Assembly (NCBI GenBank): GCA_021769025.1
Contig: JAETTS010000082.1
Location: forward strand, 1-9,029
DNA: 9,029 nt
Reading direction: 5' to 3'
Source: Enterocloster bolteae
GTDB taxonomy: Bacteria > Bacillota_A > Clostridia > Lachnospirales > Lachnospiraceae
In this document: positions 1-6,676 of the stretch, piece by piece
Position numbering within the stretch: the stretch's first letter is position 1
Layout of the letters: every line of letters starts with the position of its first letter
Translations under genes and position numbers: made by a program
The notes under the pieces: model-generated
What the model was told of the DNA's origin: nothing
What the model saw: only the letters and a program-made list of their open reading frames with translations
Database searches by the model: none

Positions 1-1
1 C

Positions 2-532
2 CTGGACAGCAGCCTGGAGGAAGTGGAGGAAGTATATAAGACGGAGAAGACCATTGACCGTATGGAAAAGCGGCTCACCGAGTATCTGATTAAGATTGAT
101 AATCTGTCCCTGACGGAACATCAGAAACGGGTGGTAAACGACTTGTTTTACAGTACCAGCGACATTGAGAGGGTGGGAGACCATGCGGAGAATCTGGCGG
201 AATGCGCTGCCTATCTGGTGGAGCATAAGCTGCAATTTTCGGAGACAGGCACGGAAGATTTAAGGGAGATCAGCAAGTCTGTGTTTAAGTCCTTTGAAAA
301 TGCCATCGAGGCCCGCAGGAATGGCAGTATGGACTATGTCCGTAAGGTAAGCCAGTATGAGGATCAGGTGGATAATTTGGAGGAGGAGCTTAGGGAGAAG
401 CATATTGAACGGCTTTCAGACGGCAGTTGTATCCCTTCGGCAGGGGTGGTATTTTTGGATATTCTTACGAATCTGGAGCGAATCTCCGACCACGCATACA
501 ACCTGGCGGGATATATTAAAAATGAAATATAG
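2..532 (+). CDS. Na/Pi cotransporter family protein, C-terminal PhoU-like domain (5' end outside window)
   Basis: The reading frame is open from base 2, the first complete codon, to a TAG at 530-532, giving 176 residues with no start inside the window. A GTG at 23 is in frame, but coding continues upstream of it, so I treat the gene as cut by the window edge. The protein is all-helical and charged. It carries two PhoU-type signatures, DIERVGDHAENLAE in the first half and NLERISDHAYNLAGYI at the end, which are the paired acidic metal-binding helices of PhoU repeats. In NptA/YjbB-like Na/Pi cotransporters such a domain follows the membrane part and faces the cytoplasm. A stand-alone PhoU regulator is the alternative. 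The unusual spacing and the terminal position of the second signature favour the transporter tail, but the membrane segments cannot be seen here. Confidence 0.82.
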   Translation: MDSSLEEVEEVYKTEKTIDRMEKRLTEYLIKIDNLSLTEHQKRVVNDLFYSTSDIERVGDHAENLAECAAYLVEHKLQFSETGTEDLREISKSVFKSFENAIEARRNGSMDYVRKVSQYEDQVDNLEEELREKHIERLSDGSCIPSAGVVFLDILTNLERISDHAYNLAGYIKNEI

Positions 533-563
533 GTGTGTGCTTTTCGCACAACATTATATGGGG

Positions 564-623
564 AAAATTGTGCAAAATGTCTTGGGATAGAAAGAAATTA
601 CATGCATTTTGCACAATTTTTTT
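564..623 (+). terminator. AT-rich inverted repeat, probable terminator after the cotransporter gene
   Basis: Bases 564-579 (AAAATTGTGCAAAATG) are perfectly complementary to 605-620, a 16-bp stem around a 25-nt loop. A run of seven T (617-623) starts within the right arm. The stem lies about 30 bases after the upstream stop codon and before the gap promoter, where a terminator is expected. The low GC content and long loop are atypical for an intrinsic terminator, so a pair of operator half-sites is a possible alternative. Confidence 0.5.
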
Positions 624-671
624 GTTGCGCCAGGGGTACAATGGGAATACCCGTAAAAATCCAAAAAATGC

Positions 672-700
672 TTGATATTTCCAGGAAAATTAGGTAAAAT
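672..700 (+). promoter_or_regulatory. sigma-A promoter of gap
   Basis: TTGATA (672-677) and TAAAAT (695-700) are separated by exactly 17 bases. This is the only strong promoter-like pair in the 533-765 gap. It predicts transcription starting near 707 and a leader of about 60 nt before the gap start codon. No clear CggR- or CcpA-like operator was recognised around it. Confidence 0.7.
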
Positions 701-765
701 AAATCGTAGGTTGATTTTATTTTAACGATCAGCAACTTAATTTATTCTTTAGGAGGAATGAAATC

Positions 766-1797
766 ATGGCAGTAAAAGTAGCAATCAATGGTTTTGGACG
801 TATTGGCCGTCTGGCATTCAGACAGATGTTCGGAGCAGAGGGATATGAGATCGTAGCGATCAACGATCTGACAGATCCTAAGATGCTGGCTCACTTATTG
901 AAGTATGATACCGCACAGGGCGGATACACCGGAAGAATCGGCGAGAATCTGCATACGGTTGAGGCAGGTGAGGATTCCATCACAGTAGACGGCAAGACCA
1001 TCAAGATTTATGCAGAGAAGAATGCTGCTGATCTTCCTTGGGGCGAGATTGGTGTTGACGTTGTTCTGGAGTGTACTGGTTTCTATTGCTCCAAGGCAAA
1101 ATCTCAGGCACATATCGATGCAGGTGCTAAGAAGGTTGTCATCTCCGCACCGGCAGGCAATGACCTTCCAACCGTTGTTTTCAGCGTAAACGAGAATACG
1201 TTAACTGCAGAGGATACCATCATTTCCGCAGCTTCCTGTACAACCAACTGCCTGGCTCCTATGGCAAAGGCACTGAATGACTATGCTCCGATCCAGTCTG
1301 GTATCATGAGCACCATCCATGCTTATACTGGCGACCAGATGATCCTTGACGGACCACACAGAAAAGGCGATTTGAGAAGAGCAAGAGCAGGCGCTGCTAA
1401 CATTGTTCCTAACTCTACAGGCGCTGCTAAGGCAATCGGCCTGGTTATCCCAGAGCTGAACGGCAAGCTGATCGGCTCCGCACAGCGTGTTCCGGTTCCC
1501 ACAGGGTCCACCACCATCTTGACAGCAGTTGTTAAGGGCGCAGACATTACAAAAGAAGGCATCAATGCAGCGATGAAGGCAGCAGCTTCCGAGTCCTTTG
1601 GCTACAATGAGGATCCGATCGTTTCTTCCGATGTTATCGGTATGAAGTACGGTTCTCTCTTCGATGCAACGCAGACTATGGTTGCTAAGATTGCTGATGA
1701 TCTGTATGAAGTTCAGGTTGTCTCATGGTATGACAATGAGAACTCCTACACCAGCCAGATGGTAAGAACCATTAAGTTCTTTGCTGAGTTAGCATAA
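766..1797 (+). CDS. gap: Glyceraldehyde-3-phosphate dehydrogenase, type I
   Basis: This 343-residue protein is the usual length for cytosolic GAPDH. It converts glyceraldehyde-3-phosphate, phosphate and NAD+ to 1,3-bisphosphoglycerate and NADH in glycolysis. The N-terminal Rossmann signature NGFGRIGR covers residues 8-15. Asp34 in INDL is the adenine-ribose-binding acid typical of NAD+-specific enzymes. The catalytic loop SAASCTTNC places the nucleophile at Cys158, and the base is His185 in [10 protein letters not shown]-terminal WYDNENSY completes the family pattern. The start is set by AGGAGG at 751-756, nine bases before ATG 766. It is the first gene of the gap-pgk-tpiA cluster and has its own promoter. 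No catalytic residue is missing, and the glycolytic context makes a biosynthetic (Epd-type) role unlikely. Confidence 0.97.
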   Translation: MAVKVAINGFGRIGRLAFRQMFGAEGYEIVAINDLTDPKMLAHLLKYDTAQGGYTGRIGENLHTVEAGEDSITVDGKTIKIYAEKNAADLPWGEIGVDVVLECTGFYCSKAKSQAHIDAGAKKVVISAPAGNDLPTVVFSVNENTLTAEDTIISAASCTTNCLAPMAKALNDYAPIQSGIMSTIHAYTGDQMILDGPHRKGDLRRARAGAANIVPNSTGAAKAIGLVIPELNGKLIGSAQRVPVPTGSTTILTAVVKGADITKEGINAAMKAAASESFGYNEDPIVSSDVIGMKYGSLFDATQTMVAKIADDLYEVQVVSWYDNENSYTSQMVRTIKFFAELA

Positions 1798-1834
1798 GGA
1801 TCAGAGACAGGACAAGTTTTATAAGCGATCCATT

Positions 1835-1865
1835 AGGGGTCCGGTCATTGGGACCGGACCCTTTT
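1835..1865 (+). terminator. Intercistronic GC-rich hairpin between gap and pgk (terminator or attenuating terminator)
   Basis: GGGTCCGGTC (1837-1846) pairs perfectly with GACCGGACCC (1852-1861) around a 5-base loop and is followed by TTTTATGTT. The stem is stable but the U-tract is short. I infer that it sets partial termination, giving more gap than pgk transcript. No convincing promoter was seen between it and pgk, so read-through from gap is expected. Confidence 0.7.
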
Positions 1866-1915
1866 ATGTTAGATATTATTTTACATTAAATTATGAAAGA
1901 AAGGACAAGACAATT

Positions 1916-3139
1916 ATGTTAAATAAGAAAACCGTTGATGATCTGAAAGATTTAAAAGGAAAGAAAGTACTGGTTCGCTGTGATTTTAACGTGCCTTTAA
2001 AGAGCGGTGAGATTACTGACGAGACCCGTATTGTGGCTGCCCTTCCTACCATCAACAAGTTAATTGGCGAAGGCGCGAAGGTGATTCTCTGCTCCCACTT
2101 AGGCAAGGTAAAGAATGGCCCCAACGAGGGAGAGTCCCTGGCTCCGGTTGCCAAGAGGCTGTCTGAGAAGCTGGGCAAGGAAGTAAACTTTGTAGCAGAT
2201 TACAATGTAACCGGCGAGGCAGCCACCAAAGCTGTGGCAGAGATGGGCGAAGGCGATGTGGTGCTGCTTCAGAATACCCGTTTCCGCGGCAAAGAAGAGA
2301 CCAAGAACGGCGAAGCGTTCAGTAAAGAACTGGCTGACCTGGCAGACGATTATGTATGTGATGCATTCGGTTCCTCCCACAGGGCTCATGCTTCCGTAGA
2401 GGGTGTGACTAAGTTTATCACTGCAAAGGGCGGTTCCAACGCAGTTGGATACCTGATGCAGAAAGAGATCGATTTCCTTGGAAATGCGGTTGAGAATCCG
2501 GTAAGGCCTTTCGTGGCAATCTTAGGCGGCGCAAAAGTTGCTGACAAGCTGAATGTAATCTCCAACCTGCTGGAGAAATGCGATACCTTAATCATCGGCG
2601 GCGGTATGGCATTTACCTTCTTAAAGGCACAGGGCAAGGGCGTAGGCAACTCCCTGGTTGACGATACCAAGATTGATTACTGCAAGGAGATGATGGAGAA
2701 GGCTGAAAAGCTGGGCAAGAAGCTGCTGCTTCCAGTTGACACTACAATCGCAGCAGGCTTCCCGGATCCTATTGATGGACCGATCCAGGTAAGCGTTGTC
2801 TCTTCCGATGAGATTCCGGCTGATATGGAAGGTCTGGATATCGGACCGAAGACAGCAGAGCTTTATGCCGAGGCTGTGAAGACAGCGAAGACCGTTGTAT
2901 GGAACGGACCTATGGGTGTATTTGAGAATCCAACACTGGCAGCAGGCACCATCGCTGTGGCGAAGGCTCTGGCTGAGACTGACGCAACCACCATCATCGG
3001 TGGCGGCGACTCTGCAGCAGCAGTAAACCAGCTGGGATTTGCAGACAAGATGAGCCATATTTCCACAGGCGGCGGCGCTTCCCTGGAATTCCTGGAGGGC
3101 AAGGATCTTCCAGGCGTTGTGGCAGCAGACGACAAATAA
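1916..3139 (+). CDS. pgk: Phosphoglycerate kinase
   Basis: A complete 407-residue phosphoglycerate kinase, which transfers the phosphate of 1,3-bisphosphoglycerate to ADP to make ATP and 3-phosphoglycerate. The N-terminal substrate-binding half shows RCDFNVPL (residues 21-28), Arg38, SHLGK (60-64), NTRF (120-123) and [10 protein letters not shown] (151-160). The C-terminal nucleotide-binding half shows GGAKVADK (204-211), GGGMA (228-232), WNGPMGVFE (329-337), the phosphate-binding GGGDS (362-366) and STGGGASLE (383-391). All are intact. The start is ATG 1916, with AAGGA at 1901-1905 ten bases upstream. The gene lies 118 bases after gap, behind a hairpin, and 120 bases before tpiA, consistent with a glycolytic operon. 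Confidence 0.97.
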   Translation: MLNKKTVDDLKDLKGKKVLVRCDFNVPLKSGEITDETRIVAALPTINKLIGEGAKVILCSHLGKVKNGPNEGESLAPVAKRLSEKLGKEVNFVADYNVTGEAATKAVAEMGEGDVVLLQNTRFRGKEETKNGEAFSKELADLADDYVCDAFGSSHRAHASVEGVTKFITAKGGSNAVGYLMQKEIDFLGNAVENPVRPFVAILGGAKVADKLNVISNLLEKCDTLIIGGGMAFTFLKAQGKGVGNSLVDDTKIDYCKEMMEKAEKLGKKLLLPVDTTIAAGFPDPIDGPIQVSVVSSDEIPADMEGLDIGPKTAELYAEAVKTAKTVVWNGPMGVFENPTLAAGTIAVAKALAETDATTIIGGGDSAAAVNQLGFADKMSHISTGGGASLEFLEGKDLPGVVAADDK

Positions 3140-3166
3140 AACTTAATAGAATGAACGTATAAGCAG

Positions 3167-3195
3167 CAGGGGAATTGTCGACGACAATTTCCCTG
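3167..3195 (+). other. Intercistronic hairpin between pgk and tpiA without a U-tract
   Basis: CAGGGGAATTGT (3167-3178) pairs with ACAATTTCCCTG (3184-3195) around a CGACG loop, 12 bp with one G-U pair. It is followed by TATGGTTC, not a T-run, so it is unlikely to terminate transcription. A processing or mRNA-stabilising element within the pgk-tpiA message is a reasonable inference. The sequence alone does not show which. Confidence 0.5.
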
Positions 3196-3259
3196 TATGG
3201 TTCGTACTATAACGATAAAAAAGGATTGCAGGATTATAAAAACGGAGGAGATTACGATC

Positions 3260-4009
3260 ATGGCAAGAAGAAAGATTATTGCAGGCAACTGGAAGATGAA
3301 TATGACGCCATCAGAAGCAGTTGCTTTGATTGAGGAGTTAAAACCATTGGTGGTAAACCATGAGGCGGATGTGGTGTTCTGTGTTCCGGCGATTGACATT
3401 ATTCCGGCTATGGAAGCTGCCAGGGGAACCAATATCCATATCGGTGCAGAGAATATGTATTTTGAGGAGAAGGGCGCATATACCGGCGAGATTTCTCCTA
3501 AGATGCTGGTTGATGCCGGTGTGAACTATGTGATTATCGGCCATTCCGAGAGAAGAGAATATTTTGCCGAGACGGATGAGACAGTCAACAAGAAGGTGCT
3601 GAAGGCATTTGAGCATGGCCTGACTCCGATTATCTGTTGCGGAGAGTCTCTGACCCAGAGAGAGCAGGGAATCACCATTGATTGGATCCGCCAGCAGATC
3701 AAGATCGCGTTCTTAAATGTAACGGCTGACCAGGCAAAAGCAGCTGTGATCGCATACGAGCCAATCTGGGCAATCGGAACCGGCAAGACCGCTACCTCCG
3801 ACCAGGCAGAGGAAGTATGCGCAGCAATCAGGGCATGCATCGGCGAGATCTATGATGAGGCCACAGCAGAAGCCATCCGCATTCAGTATGGTGGTTCTGT
3901 AAACGGCGCTAACGCAGCGGAACTGTTTGCAAAACCCAACATTGACGGCGGTCTGGTAGGCGGCGCTTCCCTGAAACCAGATTTTGGTAAGATTGTGAAC
4001 TATAAATAA
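3260..4009 (+). CDS. tpiA: Triose-phosphate isomerase
   Basis: This 249-residue TIM-barrel enzyme interconverts dihydroxyacetone phosphate and glyceraldehyde-3-phosphate. Catalytic residues are present in their family motifs: Asn10 and Lys12 in AGNWKMN, His95 in IIGHSERR and Glu167 in [14 protein letters not shown], which also contains the flexible lid. The phosphate-binding GGSV (211-214) and the C-terminal GLVGGASL are intact. A frame-compatible ATG at 3197 would add 21 residues without homology. ATG 3260 is chosen because GGAGGAG (3244-3250) lies nine bases upstream and the protein then begins [10 protein letters not shown], the standard TpiA N-terminus. It is the last gene of the cluster before the accessory block, and a hairpin follows 15 bases after the stop. 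Confidence 0.97.
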   Translation: MARRKIIAGNWKMNMTPSEAVALIEELKPLVVNHEADVVFCVPAIDIIPAMEAARGTNIHIGAENMYFEEKGAYTGEISPKMLVDAGVNYVIIGHSERREYFAETDETVNKKVLKAFEHGLTPIICCGESLTQREQGITIDWIRQQIKIAFLNVTADQAKAAVIAYEPIWAIGTGKTATSDQAEEVCAAIRACIGEIYDEATAEAIRIQYGGSVNGANAAELFAKPNIDGGLVGGASLKPDFGKIVNYK

Positions 4010-4024
4010 GTAGCAAAGCGCACA

Positions 4025-4062
4025 GTCAGGACCATCGGCTAAGCCGGTGGTCTTGACTTTAT
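4025..4062 (+). terminator. Terminator of the gap-pgk-tpiA cluster
   Basis: Bases 4025-4039 pair with 4043-4057, a 15-bp stem with two G-U pairs and a 3-base TAA loop. CTTTATAG follows. The long stem directly after tpiA suggests termination, though the T-run is short and some read-through is possible. Confidence 0.65.
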
Positions 4063-4081
4063 AGAGCCGAGCCAGAGCAGC

Positions 4082-4197
4082 ATGGGAATCCGTGCCAGTT
4101 GGCAATCTCTGATTTGAGGAATTACAGTGATGTGCTCCGTGGTGTATCTGTGGGCGCACCGGTCTTTCTCACCAAAAACGGACGCTTGAAACGGTAA
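4082..4197 (+). pseudogene. Relic of a Phd/YefM-type antitoxin gene (frameshifted and truncated)
   Basis: Frame 1 from about 4099 to the TAA at 4195-4197 reads ISDLRNYSDVLR followed by GAPVFLTKNGR. This resembles the N-terminal half of Phd/YefM antitoxins, in which 'LRNY..VL' is followed by 'PVFLTKNGRG'. The natural start appears to be ATG 4082 (MGIRAS), which is one base out of phase. Adding a single base near 4099 would restore one continuous frame. After TKNGR the similarity stops (LKR, then stop), so the usual 'YAI.D..DYE' half is gone and no partner toxin gene is visible. There is no convincing ribosome binding site. I take it as a dead toxin-antitoxin remnant that marks this spot as an insertion-prone site. 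It rests on motif recognition only and needs a database search. Confidence 0.6.
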
Positions 4198-4231
4198 GCT
4201 CTCCATCTGGTTTTTGTTTTCCAGATATTTC

Positions 4232-4264
4232 TTGTTTACAAACGTATGTTCGTCATACTATGAT
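4232..4264 (+). promoter_or_regulatory. Promoter with LexA (Cheo) box for the small gene at 4300
   Basis: CAAACGTATGTTCG at 4239-4252 matches the Gram-positive LexA operator pattern CGAAC-N4-GTTCG at nine of ten half-site bases. It sits inside a promoter spacer: TTGTTT (4232-4237) with TACTAT (4256-4261), or TTTACA (4235-4240) with TATGAT (4259-4264), both with 18-base spacing. Bound LexA would block RNA polymerase, implying SOS induction of the downstream gene. A small inverted repeat, ATGATA-GAGA-TATCAT (4260-4275), overlaps the expected start region. Confidence 0.65.
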
Positions 4265-4299
4265 AGAGATATCATCAAAATCAGAAGGGAGTGTTCATT

Positions 4300-4572
4300 G
4301 TGGAAAGCATACTGTGCGTTGATATTCCGGTACAGATGATTTCCTGTACGGATACCAACGGAAAAATTACGCCCATGAGATTTCGGTTTCGTGACAAAAA
4401 CGGAGTGCTTATCACCATTACCATAGAGAAAGTCCTGTCTGAGAATCAGGACAGGAACCGAGTAGGAATAAACTTCTCATGTGCTGCCATGATCTATGGC
4501 ACCAGAAAAACATTTACCCTCTGGTACAATTATTTTGCACATGAGTGGCATCTTTCCCGACTGCATTTATAG
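4300..4572 (+). CDS. Small hypothetical protein, probable SOS-regulated partner of the polymerase cassette
   Basis: The gene encodes 90 residues from GTG 4300. A GTG at 4291 is also in frame, but AAGGGAG (4285-4291) is eight bases before 4300 and would overlap 4291, so 4300 is preferred. I do not recognise a named family. The protein has no signal peptide or membrane segment. It seems beta-rich, with the run ITPMRFRFRDKNG in the first half, an alternating ITITIEKVL strand, then INFSCAA and a C-terminal aromatic segment ending in FAHEWHLSRL. The pattern, with 'P.RFRF.D' early and 'W.LSRL' late, loosely recalls DUF6504-type small proteins found next to Y-family polymerases in Actinobacteria. 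That is analogy only. It is convergent with the YolD-like gene (50-base gap), and its promoter has a LexA-like box. The function is unknown. Confidence 0.75.
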   Translation: MESILCVDIPVQMISCTDTNGKITPMRFRFRDKNGVLITITIEKVLSENQDRNRVGINFSCAAMIYGTRKTFTLWYNYFAHEWHLSRLHL

Positions 4573-4622
4573 TTGGCATTACAATTCACATCCAAGCCAG
4601 AGTTCTTGCCTTTTGACCCTTA

Positions 4623-5063
4623 TCATAGCATATCCATGTTTTGAAACAACTCCCCCCGGATTGAAAAGAGATGGTCTATGGGGAGGGTTGTTCCGTCTGT
4701 AAAAACAATCCGGTGTTCATACTGGTTAATTTTTTTCACTCTGCCGCAAATGGTTATATAGGTTCCCCCGCTCTTTTTTTCATCCGGCTGAAAATATGTG
4801 ACCTGGCATTCCGGCTGTTGCTTTAGATGGTCTTGAATCAAACGAAGCTGCGCATCCAACAGTGATTTTTTGTCTTCATCCAGCTCGACAAAAGAATCGG
4901 TCATCCGTGTAGCTTCCTCGATGGCTGCATCATGCCCTGTAAGGGCAGCGAAAGGGGAGAACTGTGCTGCCCGGTTAGAAAGGGACATCTGAGGATGCCT
5001 CCTGGATACATGGTGGGGAAGATGGATGATGTCATCGTAGTTGTGGTTTTCGTTAAGCGTCAT
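4623..5063 (-). CDS. YolD-like family protein
   Basis: A 146-residue soluble protein. Its N-terminal third contains MSLSNRAAQFSPFAAL followed by GHDAAIEEATRMT, the conserved entry of YolD-like proteins. A charged helical region follows (LDEDKKSLLDAQL). The C-terminal beta-rich part includes ITICGRVKKI and RIVFTDGTTLPIDHLFSI. YolD-like proteins are almost always encoded beside Y-family polymerases in Firmicutes and are thought to act as a UmuD-like accessory, but their biochemical role is not established. Its ATG overlaps the polymerase stop codon as ATGA (5060-5063), so translation is probably coupled and the two are co-expressed from the polymerase promoter. No intrinsic terminator was found in the 50 bases between its stop and the convergent small gene. 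Confidence 0.88.
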   Translation of the reverse strand: MTLNENHNYDDIIHLPHHVSRRHPQMSLSNRAAQFSPFAALTGHDAAIEEATRMTDSFVELDEDKKSLLDAQLRLIQDHLKQQPECQVTYFQPDEKKSGGTYITICGRVKKINQYEHRIVFTDGTTLPIDHLFSIRGELFQNMDML

Positions 5064-6586
5064 GCCTTGTGGCCTCCGATCTGATGGTTTCGTTCTATGG
5101 TAGTGCCGCCCTCCTGCAGGTTCATGCCTTTCAGGATGGCATTTTTTCCAAATTTCCTTTTGACAGACAGCAGGGCTTCCTGCAGCTTCCGCTCCTTTAC
5201 ACGTCTTTCTTCTTCTGCCTTTCGTGCCTTTTCCAGAGCCCCATAATCCGTAAACAGATCCATCTGCTCAAAAACACCTGCCTTCCTGGCTTGTGCCTCG
5301 TCAACCAGATGGTTGGCCTCAACGATCACGCGGCGGATCAGAAGCCTGGGGTTTATGATTCGCTCATACAGTTTCATGACGGCATCCATGATGATCTGGG
5401 TAGATGAAGTCTGGCAGGTTAGGTTGACGGTGCCATGGGCTGGCTTGGGGACACTGCGCCCGTAATGGTCGGTTGTGATTTCGCCCTTGTAAGTGTTTCT
5501 GATTTCAGGGGTGGACAGGTTGTGGGTATCGTAGCCGATCGTAAGGACGATCTGGTCTGTTACCAGTCTTTTTTCCACCAAATCCAGGACCAGCAGATCC
5601 GTCATCTCCCGCACAATCAAGCTTCCCTTTTGGGTATCGTAGGGGCATTGCAGCACCTGGCCGGAGCTTAAGCTGTTGGCCTCCGGCTTGTAGGCTTTGA
5701 TGAGATCCATGGTGACAGGCTCAAAACCCCAGGCGTGGTCAATGAGAAGCTCTGCATTGACGCCAAACAGATTGTAAAGAAGATCTTCATTATAATAATC
5801 GCTGTCCTTGCCCAGGGAACAGCGTGCAATATCGCCCATGGTAAAAAGTCCGGCGGCTTCCAGCTTTTTCCTGTATCCATGTCCCACCCGCCAGAAATCG
5901 GTGAGAGGCCGATGGTTCCACAAAAGCCTGCGATAACTCATCTCATCCAGCTCTGCGATGCGGACTCCGTATTCATCTGGTTCCACATGTTTGGCCACGA
6001 TGTCCATTGCTACTTTGCACAGATACAGGTTGGTTCCGATGCCTGCAGTGGCGGTGATTCCCGTACTGTCCAGAATATCCCGTATGATCCTGGAAGCCAA
6101 TTCCCTGGGAGCCATCCCGTATGTTCCCAGATATTGGGTTACATCCATGAAGACTTCATCTATGGAGTACACATGGATATCCTCCGGAGCAATGTACTTC
6201 AGATAAAGATTGTATATGACCGTGCTGTATTCCAGATAAAATGCCATCCTGGGAGGCGCGATAAGATAGGAAAGTTCCAATTCCGGATGCTCCTCCAGTT
6301 CAGGCCCGTCCCAGGAGGAGCCGATAAATTGCCTGCCAGGTGCCTTGCGCCTTCGCTCCATGTTGACTTCTTTTACCCGCTGAACCACTTCAAACAGCCT
6401 TGCCCTTCCGGGAATGCCGTAGGCCTTCAAGGAAGGGGAGACAGCAAGGCAGATGGTTTTCTCTGTCCGTTTGGCATCCGCAACCACAAGATGGGTGGTA
6501 AGGGGATTCAGCTGTCGTTCCGTGCATTCAACAGATGCGTAGAATGATTTTAAGTCGATGGCAATATAGGTATGATGTTCGCTCAT
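5060..6586 (-). CDS. Y-family translesion DNA polymerase (UmuC/ImpB/MucB/SamB-like)
   Basis: A 508-residue polymerase for error-prone bypass of DNA lesions. The first metal-binding acid is Asp11 in AIDLKSFYASVEC. Tyr16 aligns with the UmuC steric-gate tyrosine that excludes ribonucleotides. The second catalytic pair is Asp143-Glu144 in HVYSIDEVFMDVT. The thumb region has TATAGIGTNLYLCKVAMDI (178-196). A little-finger domain follows from about residue 310. QMDLF (441-445) is a textbook beta-clamp-binding pentapeptide. A charged helical tail and a distinctive C-terminus (KRKFGKNAILKG ... ERNHQIGGHKA) make it longer than UmuC (about 420 residues) and typical of the YolD-linked branch. The frame extends upstream to 6676, but start 6586 is chosen because AAGGAGG (6594-6600 on this strand) is seven bases away and MSEHHTYIAID begins the domain. 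It is coupled to the yolD-like gene by ATGA. Confidence 0.93.
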   Translation of the reverse strand: MSEHHTYIAIDLKSFYASVECTERQLNPLTTHLVVADAKRTEKTICLAVSPSLKAYGIPGRARLFEVVQRVKEVNMERRRKAPGRQFIGSSWDGPELEEHPELELSYLIAPPRMAFYLEYSTVIYNLYLKYIAPEDIHVYSIDEVFMDVTQYLGTYGMAPRELASRIIRDILDSTGITATAGIGTNLYLCKVAMDIVAKHVEPDEYGVRIAELDEMSYRRLLWNHRPLTDFWRVGHGYRKKLEAAGLFTMGDIARCSLGKDSDYYNEDLLYNLFGVNAELLIDHAWGFEPVTMDLIKAYKPEANSLSSGQVLQCPYDTQKGSLIVREMTDLLVLDLVEKRLVTDQIVLTIGYDTHNLSTPEIRNTYKGEITTDHYGRSVPKPAHGTVNLTCQTSSTQIIMDAVMKLYERIINPRLLIRRVIVEANHLVDEAQARKAGVFEQMDLFTDYGALEKARKAEEERRVKERKLQEALLSVKRKFGKNAILKGMNLQEGGTTIERNHQIGGHKA

Positions 6587-6647
6587 AAGCAGGCCTCCTT
6601 CATGGCTTGTGATCGAATATGGCATCAGATATGGTTGAAACAAGGAT

Positions 6648-6676
6648 ATTATAACAGAATATATGTTCGATTGCAT
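6648..6676 (-). promoter_or_regulatory. Promoter with LexA-box-like operator for the polymerase-yolD pair
   Basis: On the minus strand, TATAAT (6653-6648) is a perfect -10 hexamer. The -35 region (about 6671-6676, ATGCAA) is weak, as in many SOS promoters. Between them, CGAACATATATTC (6669-6657) has one perfect CGAAC half-site and a weaker ATTCT half (GTTCG expected), so eight of ten half-site bases match the Gram-positive LexA consensus. The predicted leader is about 55 nt up to ATG 6586. The position in the spacer makes LexA repression likely. Confidence 0.6.

Noticed and set aside
3197..3259. Upstream ATG giving tpiA a 21-residue extension
   Set aside because: The extension has no TpiA homology, overlaps the intercistronic hairpin, and the strong GGAGGAG site fits ATG 3260.
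3713..4159. Minus-strand 148-codon open frame over the end of tpiA and the antitoxin relic
   Set aside because: It is a shadow of tpiA codons with His/Cys-rich low-plausibility translation, and it reads through the terminator hairpin.
4205..4226. ATCTGG...CCAGAT inverted repeat as a terminator
   Set aside because: The 6-bp stem with a 10-base T-rich loop is too weak, and it sits just upstream of the SOS promoter with no gene that it would terminate.
4645..4713. Overlapping inverted repeats (AACAAC...GTTGTT and CCGGATTG...CAATCCGG) near the end of the yolD-like gene
   Set aside because: They fall wholly within conserved coding sequence, the first has a mismatch, and there is no T-run or attachment-site context, so chance is the simpler reading.
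5735..6547. Plus-strand 270-codon open frame opposite the polymerase
   Set aside because: It is antisense to a gene with intact catalytic motifs and shows no recognisable domain or ribosome binding site.
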